Of a DNA stretch of 9,912 nt, positions 1-5,760 are shown one piece after another. The notes under the pieces are model-generated. The model searched no databases. It saw only the letters and a program-made list of their open reading frames with translations, and was not told the DNA's origin. Every line of letters starts with the position of its first letter. Position 1 is the stretch's first letter. The stretch lies in the NCBI GenBank assembly GCA_030834835.1, contig JAUQXD010001022.1, forward strand, positions 1 to 9,912, in the 5' to 3' direction. This stretch comes from Thermoflexales bacterium (GTDB lineage: Bacteria; Chloroflexota; Anaerolineae; Fen-1058). Position numbers and translations under genes: made by a program.

Positions 1-227
1 TCGTCCCAATGAGCATAGTCGATGGCTGTGGCATCCAGCTGCTGCAATTCGTTTTCGATATTCTCCAGCACGCGCTCAACATCGCGCTGCGCGGCCTGCC
101 GCTCCAGTTCCTCATAGTCACGCAGCCACATGGAGCGCGCCACCGTGTAGGCAGCGCCGAGCGAAGCAATCAGCAGAGCGCCAATCACCACGACCCGCTT
201 CCACGGGCTTGACATCAGGCCAGCCAT
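1..227 (-). CDS. N-terminus of a CHASE4-type membrane sensor protein (partial, runs off the left edge)
   Basis: Only the first 75 codons are present. Residues 11-30 form one hydrophobic segment (RVVVIGALLIASLGAAYTVA) behind a short basic start, so the protein is probably anchored with the following part outside the membrane. Residues 37-75 are a charged helix followed by LDATAIDYAHWD. This matches the start of the extracellular CHASE4 sensor domain, in which a helix with Asp-Val and Arg residues leads to a D-[WY]-A-x-W-D motif. CHASE4 proteins are usually histidine kinases or diguanylate cyclases/phosphodiesterases; the output domain lies outside the window. The ATG at 227 has no clear Shine-Dalgarno sequence, and an in-frame ATG at 215 is an alternative start. 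The gene follows the P1 peptidase by 54 bases on the same strand and may be cotranscribed with it. The CHASE4 call is fairly firm, the output unknown. Confidence 0.7.
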   Translation of the reverse strand, partial: MAGLMSSPWKRVVVIGALLIASLGAAYTVARSMWLRDYEELERQAAQRDVERVLENIENELQQLDATAIDYAHWD

Positions 228-281
228 TTGAACATCATCACGGTCATGGTCTCTCGGACAGGCGCTGCACACGCCGATTTC

Positions 282-1382
282 TCAGTCGCCGCCAAATCCC
301 GCCAGCAACTCTGCGATGGGCAGCGCGTAACGCACATGCCCGTCACGACCCGTCAACGTGTGCGCCATACACAACGAATTGATGATGGCTTCCTCAACAC
401 TTTCAACCGCGGCTCGAAACAGGCCGTCGATCACGCGCACCTCGTCGGCTAAGGCGGTCTGCGTGATCGTGATGGATGCGGCGTCATGCGGCGCAGCATG
501 CGTCACTTGATTCGCCGTGCTGAACGCGATCACGAAATCGCCGCTGCCGTGACCGTAGTGGCTGCCCACGCGCGCCAGCGCCGCACCTGAGCGCCGCACC
601 ACCCGATCGAGTTGGCGCGACGACAACGGCGCGTCGGTCGCCAGCACGATCATGATCGAGCCGCGCTCGATCGGGTCCGAATATCGATCGGGCGTGATCA
701 GCCGCCCCACGGGCACGCCGTCGATCACCAGATCGGACGCGCGGCCAAAATTCGTCTGCACCAGCGAGCCCAACGTGTAGCTCCCCAATTCGATCGGCAG
801 GACGCGGCTCGCCGTGCCGATGCCGCCTTTCCAACCGAAACACGTGGTGCCCGTGCCTGCGCCCACGTTGCCTTCGGCGACTTCGTTGGAGGCCTGTTCA
901 ATCGCCGAGAAGACGTGCGCGGTCTGAACGTGCCGTCCTTGCAGATCGTTCAGATAGCCGTCGTTCGTCTCGCCGACGATCACGTTGACGCTGCCGGTGG
1001 TGATGCCAATGTCGGGGTTCTGCTGGATCGCATAATCGATCAGCGCGTCGGCCACGCGGGGTACGTTGAGCGTATTCGTCAGCGCGATCGGCGATTCGAT
1101 GACACCCAGTTCGCGCACCTGCTCAAAGCCAAATGCTTTGCCATAACCGTTGAGCGTATGCACGGCCGCGCGCACTTTGGCGCGATAAACGTTGCCCGGA
1201 TGAGGCAGAATCGCGGTGACGCCGGTGCGGATGGGACCATACCCTGGCGTCAGTGGCCCGTCGCCTTTGATCAGTGTGGTATGACCGACGCGCACGCCGT
1301 CAACGTCCGAGATGGCATTGCGTGGCCCGGTCGGTAGGTCGCCCGGCGTCAAACCCAGTTGTCGTGCCCTAAGGCGGGGCAT
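282..1382 (-). CDS. P1 family aminopeptidase (DmpA/BapA type, Ntn-fold serine peptidase)
   Basis: A 366-residue protein of the P1/S58 family, whose members self-cleave at a Gly-Ser bond and release N-terminal residues from small peptides or amides (L-aminopeptidase/D-esterase and beta-aminopeptidase activities are known). The N-terminal LPTGPRNAISDVDGVRVGHT (16-35) is the family signature. GETNDGYLND (137-146) carries the conserved Tyr, and LVQTNFG (207-213) the conserved Asn. The predicted autoproteolysis site is G241-S242 in RGSIMIVLATDAPL, and GHGSGDF (278-284) is the second active-site loop. Length is normal. No signal peptide is visible, so a cytoplasmic location is inferred. I chose ATG 1382 (MPRLRARQLGL) because it matches the usual family N-terminus. 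ATG 1400 is possible. A TTG at 1430 lies inside the terminator of the preceding gene and is unlikely. No clear Shine-Dalgarno sequence was seen. The precise substrate cannot be read from the sequence. Confidence 0.92.
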   Translation of the reverse strand: MPRLRARQLGLTPGDLPTGPRNAISDVDGVRVGHTTLIKGDGPLTPGYGPIRTGVTAILPHPGNVYRAKVRAAVHTLNGYGKAFGFEQVRELGVIESPIALTNTLNVPRVADALIDYAIQQNPDIGITTGSVNVIVGETNDGYLNDLQGRHVQTAHVFSAIEQASNEVAEGNVGAGTGTTCFGWKGGIGTASRVLPIELGSYTLGSLVQTNFGRASDLVIDGVPVGRLITPDRYSDPIERGSIMIVLATDAPLSSRQLDRVVRRSGAALARVGSHYGHGSGDFVIAFSTANQVTHAAPHDAASITITQTALADEVRVIDGLFRAAVESVEEAIINSLCMAHTLTGRDGHVRYALPIAELLAGFGGD

Positions 1383-1415
1383 GCGATCATTTTCGCACAT
1401 CAGTCTGCTGTCGAG

Positions 1416-1448
1416 AAAAAACCGCCTCAACGACTCATTGAGGCGGTT
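1416..1448 (-). terminator. Intrinsic terminator after the receiver-domain gene
   Basis: A perfect 11-bp stem (AACCGCCTCAA at 1420-1430 against TTGAGGCGGTT at 1438-1448) has a 7-base loop. Read on the minus strand it is followed at once by six T (1421-1416). It begins 26 bases after the stop of the response regulator and has no T run in the plus direction, so it acts on minus-strand transcripts. It closes the peptide/NHLP-like/receiver unit and argues that the P1 peptidase has its own promoter or relies on readthrough. Confidence 0.88.
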
Positions 1449-1474
1449 ACATTCAGCTCAGATTACGGCAGTGA

Positions 1475-1867
1475 TCAGGCTAGCGCGCCATACGTCAGAC
1501 GCCGGTTCATCACCGTCTGCACTCGCGCCACAAGGTCACGCGGGCCAATCGGCTTCTTGATCCAGTCGTCGGCCCCGTAGCGCGCAGCGGAATTCCGGCC
1601 AAGACGATCTTCCAGCGCCGAGACAAAAATCACCGGCACGCCTTTGGTGCGGCTGTCCGATTTCAACTGGCGGCAGGTATCATAGCCGTCCATCCCCGGC
1701 ATCATGATGTCCAGCAAGATGACGTTTGGATCAGAATCAACGGCGCGCGCCAATGCTTGCTCGCCACTGGCGGCTTCAATCACGTCAAAGCCGGCGCGGG
1801 CAAAAATGAGCCGCAACAGCTGCCGCACGCCGTCATCATCATCGGCGACCAGGATTCGGGGCAACAT
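1475..1867 (-). CDS. Single-domain response regulator (CheY-like receiver)
   Basis: A 130-residue protein made only of a receiver domain. The acidic pocket is D9-D12 (ADDDD), the phospho-acceptor is D53 in VILLDIMMPGMDG, the switch Ser is S83 in FVSAL, and the conserved Lys is K105 in IKKP. All key residues are present, so it should be phosphorylated by a histidine kinase. No DNA-binding or enzymatic output domain follows; the C-terminal RRLTYGALA is a short tail. It would act by protein contact or as a phosphorelay carrier. The start at 1867 is favoured because AGGA lies 8 bases upstream and the receiver fold begins immediately (MLPRILVADD); the frame is open further upstream but would overlap the previous gene. 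It starts 10 bases after the stop of the NHLP-like gene, so the two are surely cotranscribed. No kinase lies next to it; the CHASE4 protein downstream is one candidate. Confidence 0.93.
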   Translation of the reverse strand: MLPRILVADDDDGVRQLLRLIFARAGFDVIEAASGEQALARAVDSDPNVILLDIMMPGMDGYDTCRQLKSDSRTKGVPVIFVSALEDRLGRNSAARYGADDWIKKPIGPRDLVARVQTVMNRRLTYGALA

Positions 1868-1877
1868 AGGGTTTGTC

Positions 1878-2108
1878 CTAAGCCGGCAAATAAGCCGGCC
1901 GTCTCGCCCGTTGTGACTCCACCCAACCGTATAGCTGGCGCGCAAACGACTCCAGCGACTCGGCCCGGATATTCATCAGGACCTGGTGCTCTTCGGGCGA
2001 TAGGTCAAACTGGCTGAGCAACCGGGCGCGCTTGCCGTTTAACAGGCCCGCGCGGAAATCCCGATCGATAATAGCACTGCCGACCACATCTTCCAATGCT
2101 GGCGACAT
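1878..2108 (-). CDS. Small NHLP/Os1348-clan-like protein
   Basis: A 76-residue mostly helical protein. Residues 4-35 (ALEDVVGSAIIDRDFRAGLL, then ...LLSQFDLSP) resemble the small nitrile-hydratase-alpha-like leader fold used by NHLP and Nif11-type RiPP precursors and by the Os1348-type relatives: a V-[VI]-G-x-A motif, D-x-x-F-R-x-x-L-L, then an 'L-S-P-E-E' turn. In those families this fold is a leader recognised by modifying enzymes. Here the last 25 residues (ESLESFARQLYGWVESQRARRPAYLPA region) contain no Cys and few Ser or Thr, and there is no double-Gly cleavage site, so a classical modified core is not evident. A strong Shine-Dalgarno run (GAGGGGGG) lies just upstream of ATG 2108. The gene sits 27 bases after the 41-residue peptide gene and 10 bases before the receiver gene. 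The family call is by eye; the gene itself is well supported by RBS and spacing. Confidence 0.75.
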   Translation of the reverse strand: MSPALEDVVGSAIIDRDFRAGLLNGKRARLLSQFDLSPEEHQVLMNIRAESLESFARQLYGWVESQRARRPAYLPA

Positions 2109-2135
2109 AATTCCCCCCTCATAGATTTGCTTGAT

Positions 2136-2261
2136 TTAGTAGCCGCCGCCGCCGCCGCTGATCGGGGCATTAATGATCAGGAACCCTAGAGCCAAAGCCA
2201 GCGTCAGCAACCGAGAATTCGACATGATCTGAACCGAAAAGTGGCGAATAGCGTTAACCAT
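2136..2261 (-). CDS. 41-residue hydrophobic peptide with Gly5-Tyr C-terminus
   Basis: A short gene preceded by a near-ideal ribosome-binding site: AGGAGG at 2273-2268 with a 6-base spacer to ATG 2261. The product has a basic, polar N-terminus (residues 1-17, with R6, H7 and R17), a hydrophobic core (LLTLALALGFLII, 18-30) and a tail NAPISGGGGGY ending in the stop. It looks like a membrane-inserted or exported mini-protein, or a signal-peptide-like precursor whose tail is displayed or released. The five Gly are all encoded by GGC, a perfect triplet repeat (2142-2156) that could vary in length by slippage. An internal ATG at 2225 would give a 29-residue form but lacks a Shine-Dalgarno sequence. 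It is the first gene of a unit with the NHLP-like and receiver genes and lies 118 bases after the BTAD regulator. I do not recognise a family. The function as signal or RiPP-like precursor is inference. Confidence 0.7.
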   Translation of the reverse strand: MVNAIRHFSVQIMSNSRLLTLALALGFLIINAPISGGGGGY

Positions 2262-2273
2262 GACCTGCCTCCT
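2262..2273 (-). promoter_or_regulatory. Strong ribosome-binding site for the 41-residue peptide
   Basis: AGGAGG at 2273-2268 followed by CAGGTC and the ATG at 2261. This is the best Shine-Dalgarno match in the window. It decides the short 41-codon reading in preference to the longer open frame that runs upstream through the intergenic region into the regulator gene. Confidence 0.8.
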
Positions 2274-2293
2274 GCAAAGTGTAGATTGGTCAC

Positions 2294-2331
2294 AGTGTAT
2301 CAGGCGGATATGATAGAAACTATGATAGAAA
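2294..2331 (-). promoter_or_regulatory. Candidate activator site: direct repeat upstream of a possible -10 box
   Basis: On the minus strand two perfect copies of TTTCTATCATA (2331-2321 and 2319-2309) are repeated with a 12-base period. Nine bases after the second copy comes TACACT (2299-2294), an acceptable -10 box 33 bases before the ATG at 2261. No good -35 hexamer is present, the repeats occupying that region. Streptomyces SARP regulators bind direct repeats placed about 8 bases upstream of the -10 in this manner, usually with a period near 11. A BTAD regulator is encoded immediately upstream. The repeats are plain to see; binding and promoter function are inference. Confidence 0.5.
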
Positions 2332-2341
2332 ACCGCCTGAT
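2299..2341. repeat. 9-bp inverted repeat enclosing the direct repeat
   Basis: ATCAGGCGG at 2299-2307 and CCGCCTGAT at 2333-2341 are perfect inverted copies separated by 25 bases that hold the two TATGATAGAAA units. There is no T run after either arm, so it does not look like an intrinsic terminator. It could be a dimer operator or an RNA stem in transcripts entering from the regulator gene. Confidence 0.6.
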
Positions 2342-2379
2342 CCTTACGAATTTCTGATTTTGTGAATTCCGGGGCGGAA

Positions 2380-5300
2380 CTACAACACGGGTGAGCCAGA
2401 GGAGTGTGACCGGACAGATTGTGCAGCACGGATTTGCCTGGCGAGCGCGCGGACGTCCGGGTTGGGGCGAGTGCCAAGTTCCTTCAAGAGACGGCGGCTC
2501 ATTTTGTCATAGTGGGTCAGCGCCCGTGCCGATTGGCCGATCTCAAACAGGCAGCGCATCACCACTTGATGCAGGTCTTCCCGGTAATAGTCTTGTTCCA
2601 GGCCGCGCTGCGCAGCCGCCAGGGCATCTGAATATTGTCGGCGGGCGAGTAACTCATCGACCAGCGTTCGCACCAACTCGAAAAACTGCACTTGCAGCCC
2701 GTCACGCGGCTGAGTGGGCCACTCTGCGTAAGAGTCCATCAGATACGGGCCGACGTACAGATTCAGCGCCTGCTGGAACTCGGCCACCCGATCGGGATCA
2801 CCAGCCGATCGATTTCTGGCCGAGACCAGCAATCGCCGAAATTCGGCCACATCGTACCAGACATTCATGGCCGGATCGATCCGGTAGAAATCATCCTCAA
2901 AGATCGCGAACTCAACGCCCAGCGCGCGACGTGCTTTGTACTTGGCCGCATGGAATGAACTGGTCATCCGCCCGGGCGAAAGATTGGGCCAGAAGATCGC
3001 GCCAATCTCGTCGCGGCGCAGCGGTGGATGTTCCAGCAGAAAGAAAAACAGTTCCCGCGCCAACGCTGAACCGCCCCACTCGGCTGAGGCCAACACCCGC
3101 CCATCACGCCAGACCTGCCCGACGCCAAATGCCCGAACTTCAATACGTGGTGGGGCAACCGTCGACGCAACCACCGGCGGCGCTATGGCGTCGACCGTTT
3201 GAACGGTCGTCACCCACTGACTCAACAGACGATCGTCAACCTGTGCAGCCCCCCAGTTCAACAAAGCCGCAGCCCGCCGTCCCTCGACCAGTGCAAACGG
3301 TCGGCAGCCCAGCCGATGCCCCAGCCGCACCATTTCAGTCAGACAAAGTCTGGCCGCCAGTTCATCATGATTCAGGTAATGAGCGTGCGCTTGCCACAAC
3401 AACATCCGTCCTAAATCCAGATACGAGTCTGACTGGCGCAGCGCATCCACCGCCCGATTGAGGTCGGCCAGTCCCGCTGCAACCTGCCCTTGCTCAACCC
3501 TGGCAATGCCGATGGAGGCGAGGGCGTGGTTAGCGTACGCGTGAATGCCTTCTCGTTCAGCCAGACTACGTGCCTGCTCAAACAAAGACAGCGCGCGCTC
3601 CAGATCATCCGTTAACCGATAAGCGTGCCCCAGACCATTAAGCAGCCAGCTCATGATGGCCTGATCGCCCAACTCACTGGCCAGATTAAGCGCCTGCCGG
3701 TACAGGCTGATGGCCTGATCGCTGTCGCCGCGATCACGCTGCGCTGCCGCAATGCCATCCAGCAAATAGGCCCGATTGTGTTGATCTTCGGCTTCCTCAG
3801 CCCTGGTCAACGCCTCGGAATACAGGACCAGCGCACCGTCGTAGTCGCCGGCCACATAGCGATCATAGCCCAGGTTGTTCAGGCAACGGGCCAGTGGCCC
3901 TGGATTTCCGATCTGGCGCCACAGCGTCAGCGCTTCGGCCTGCAAGGTCGCGGCTTCTTCCAATCGCCCGGTCGTGCGCAGCACATTGGCCAGATCCTCC
4001 AGGGTGCGCCCCAGGCTGAAGGTGCGGCGACTGTCCGCAGGCGCCCGGCGATAGATCGCCAGGGCCTGTTCCAGGGGCTGTTCTGCGGCTGTCCAATCGC
4101 CCCGCCTATAGTAATTGGTGCCGATGAGGCGCAGCGCTTCTGCCGTCAGCAGCGGCTCTTGCACGGCATTCAACTGCGGCAGGAGTTCATGCGCCAACTG
4201 CAGGCCGTCGCTATACTTGCCGCGCGCATGATACGTCCAACCTTGCAGCAACCTGGCCCGAATCTGCCCGAACAGGTCGGCTTGCGCTTGAAAGCCTGCC
4301 TCGGCCTGCTGCAAGATCGACGTAGCCTGCGTCGGTTGTCCGATCTCCAACAGCGCCTGCCCCTGCGATAGCAGCAGTTCCGGTGCCAGTGGATGATACT
4401 GAATCGGCAGCTGTTCAAACCAGGCCTGCAAGGTCTGTCGCCGCCCGCTGATAAAAAGCTGGCGGGCCGCGAGGTTCATGAGACGGGCGGCCTCAGCGGG
4501 CGCATGCCCTGCCAGGTAGTGCTCGACCGCTTCTTCAGATTGGTCACGCGCTTCAAACAGCTTGCCGGCCTGTTGTTGAAGTTCAGCAAAGCGCGGCTCG
4601 CCGCGACGTTTCAAGCGTGCCAGCAGAAACTCGCGAAACAGGTGATGATAGCGATACCAGCGCTCGTCGGCGGCGTCCAGCTGAATCAAGAACAGGTTGC
4701 GCGCCTCGATCTGTTCGATCCAGTCGGCGGCTTCGCCGCCACAGCACAGATCATTGCACAACTCGGCCGTAAACTGGCGCGGTACGGCGGAAGCCAGCAA
4801 GAACTCTTGCAGCGCCGGTTCCAATCGATCGAAGACCTCGCTGGCCAGATACTCGTACAGCGTGTCTGCCGAATCGCGCACCTGTCTCAGACGGCCCAGC
4901 ACGTCCTGCCATGCGCTGTTGGACGTCAGCAGGATGGCCGTAATCCAGCCTTCGGCCTCGACGGCAAATCGGGCCGCCTGCTCGTCCGAAATCGATAGAT
5001 TGAAACGGCTGGCCAGCACGGCGCGCACTTCATCGCCCGTGAACCGTAGATCGGCCGCGCCGATGCCTGCCACCGCGCCCTGGGCGGCCAATCTCACCAA
5101 CGGGCCGCGCAACAGGGTGCGCCCGGCCACGATCAGGTGGGCGTGCTCGGGCAAATAACGCAGCACGTGATCGATCAGGTCACGAATCGGGCCTTCGTCG
5201 CTGACCAGATGCCAATCATCCAACACCAGGATGAAATATTCCGTGATGTCCGATACGATGTCGGCCACCAGCGCGGCTGCCGCGGTGCCAACGGCAGGCA

Positions 5301-5613
5301 CACCATTGTCCACCAATGATCGGCTGCGCTGCCCGAAATTCGGAAAGCGCCGCTGCAACGATGCGATCAGGTGCGCCAGAAACACGGCCAGATCGCGGTC
5401 ACCCTCGTCCAGGGTGTACCAGCAAACCGGCATATCCGCGTCCTGCGCAAAGTCGATCAGCAGGGTGGTCTTGCCGTAACCCGCTGGCGCAGTGACCAGC
5501 ATCAATTTACGCTCGAGGTTTTCGTGCAGGTAATCAGTCAGCCGCGGGCGGCGTAGCACACCGCCCGGGCGCCTGGGAATGATGATCTTTGTGGGGATAA
5601 TGCTGACCGACAT
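2380..5613 (-). CDS. STAND-family transcriptional regulator: MalT-like ATPase, TPR array, C-terminal winged helix and BTAD
   Basis: A 1077-residue regulator. The N-terminus (IIPTKIIIPRRPGGVLRRPR) is typical of MalT/LuxR-type STAND ATPases. Walker A is TAPAGYGKTT (41-50), Walker B is FILVLDDWH (127-135), then LIVAGR (160-165) and ADLRFTGDEV (187-196). YRYHHLFREFLLARL marks the end of the ATPase arm, near residue 330. A long tetratricopeptide region follows to about 790, with clear units such as NNLGYDRYVAGDYDGALVLY. Residues 821-920 form a winged-helix DNA-binding domain, and about 921-1065 the bacterial transcriptional activation domain (BTAD), as in SARP/AfsR regulators but at the C-terminus. 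A LuxR-type HTH, present in MalT, is absent. Such proteins switch on by ATP binding and oligomerisation when a ligand contacts the TPR region. It lies directly upstream of the peptide/NHLP-like/receiver unit, its likely target. ATG 5613 has no clear Shine-Dalgarno sequence; TATAGT lies 6 bases upstream, which could mean a leaderless mRNA. Confidence 0.93.
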   Translation of the reverse strand: MSVSIIPTKIIIPRRPGGVLRRPRLTDYLHENLERKLMLVTAPAGYGKTTLLIDFAQDADMPVCWYTLDEGDRDLAVFLAHLIASLQRRFPNFGQRSRSLVDNGVPAVGTAAAALVADIVSDITEYFILVLDDWHLVSDEGPIRDLIDHVLRYLPEHAHLIVAGRTLLRGPLVRLAAQGAVAGIGAADLRFTGDEVRAVLASRFNLSISDEQAARFAVEAEGWITAILLTSNSAWQDVLGRLRQVRDSADTLYEYLASEVFDRLEPALQEFLLASAVPRQFTAELCNDLCCGGEAADWIEQIEARNLFLIQLDAADERWYRYHHLFREFLLARLKRRGEPRFAELQQQAGKLFEARDQSEEAVEHYLAGHAPAEAARLMNLAARQLFISGRRQTLQAWFEQLPIQYHPLAPELLLSQGQALLEIGQPTQATSILQQAEAGFQAQADLFGQIRARLLQGWTYHARGKYSDGLQLAHELLPQLNAVQEPLLTAEALRLIGTNYYRRGDWTAAEQPLEQALAIYRRAPADSRRTFSLGRTLEDLANVLRTTGRLEEAATLQAEALTLWRQIGNPGPLARCLNNLGYDRYVAGDYDGALVLYSEALTRAEEAEDQHNRAYLLDGIAAAQRDRGDSDQAISLYRQALNLASELGDQAIMSWLLNGLGHAYRLTDDLERALSLFEQARSLAEREGIHAYANHALASIGIARVEQGQVAAGLADLNRAVDALRQSDSYLDLGRMLLWQAHAHYLNHDELAARLCLTEMVRLGHRLGCRPFALVEGRRAAALLNWGAAQVDDRLLSQWVTTVQTVDAIAPPVVASTVAPPRIEVRAFGVGQVWRDGRVLASAEWGGSALARELFFFLLEHPPLRRDEIGAIFWPNLSPGRMTSSFHAAKYKARRALGVEFAIFEDDFYRIDPAMNVWYDVAEFRRLLVSARNRSAGDPDRVAEFQQALNLYVGPYLMDSYAEWPTQPRDGLQVQFFELVRTLVDELLARRQYSDALAAAQRGLEQDYYREDLHQVVMRCLFEIGQSARALTHYDKMSRRLLKELGTRPNPDVRALARQIRAAQSVRSHSSGSPVL

Positions 5614-5619
5614 GCCACA

Positions 5620-5625
5620 ACTATA
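5620..5625 (-). promoter_or_regulatory. Possible -10 box for a leaderless regulator transcript
   Basis: TATAGT on the minus strand ends 6 bases before ATG 5613. Transcription from such a box would begin at or next to the ATG, consistent with the lack of a Shine-Dalgarno sequence. No convincing -35 box is seen about 17 bases upstream (TGCACC), so this is a weak call. Confidence 0.3.
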
Positions 5626-5670
5626 CCATGACCCGCGTTGACGGTGCAGCTAAACTACGGCCCTTCACTG

Positions 5671-5696
5671 TGATGTAACCACCTTGTAACACATCA
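5671..5696. repeat. Direct and inverted repeat upstream of the BTAD regulator
   Basis: TGTAAC occurs at 5674-5679 and 5685-5690, exactly 11 bases apart, and the pair is framed by TGATGT (5671-5676) and ACATCA (5691-5696) as an inverted repeat. It lies 58-83 bases upstream of the regulator start. An 11-base period is one helical turn and fits a protein that binds two repeats on the same face, so autoregulation is possible. It shares no sequence with the repeats upstream of the peptide gene. Confidence 0.4.
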
Positions 5697-5723
5697 ATGG
5701 CTATCAAATGATCTCAGCGCATC

Positions 5724-5760
5724 TCACCTAACGCCAGTACGCTCTGGCGGGCGAAGGTGA
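5724..5760 (-). terminator. Hairpin directly after the aminotransferase stop, possible terminator
   Basis: An outer stem TCACCT/AGGTGA (5724-5729 with 5755-5760) and an inner stem CGCCAG/CTGGCG (5732-5737 with 5744-5749) form one two-part hairpin that begins next to the stop codon at 5761-5763. There is no T run, so it may be an RNA 3'-end stabiliser or a weak terminator; it separates the aminotransferase gene from the regulator gene. Confidence 0.4.

Noticed and set aside
198..258. Alternative upstream ATG near 246 for the CHASE4 gene (reading MTVMMFKWLA)
   Set aside because: This frame stops after ten codons and is out of frame with the CHASE4 reading; a frameshift is not required to explain the gene.
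2299..2341. Intrinsic terminator for the regulator gene
   Set aside because: The arms are separated by 25 bases and no T run follows the 3' arm in either direction.
2136..2477. A longer 113-codon reading of the mini-peptide gene
   Set aside because: It would overlap the end of the regulator gene and begin far upstream without an RBS; the AGGAGG site at 2273-2268 points to ATG 2261.
2391..3461. A 356-codon open frame on the plus strand, and similar long plus-strand frames at 3625-4371 and 612-1337
   Set aside because: They lie wholly opposite the BTAD regulator and the P1 peptidase, have low-complexity Pro/Arg/Gln/His-rich translations and no recognisable domain; they are antisense shadows of GC-rich genes.
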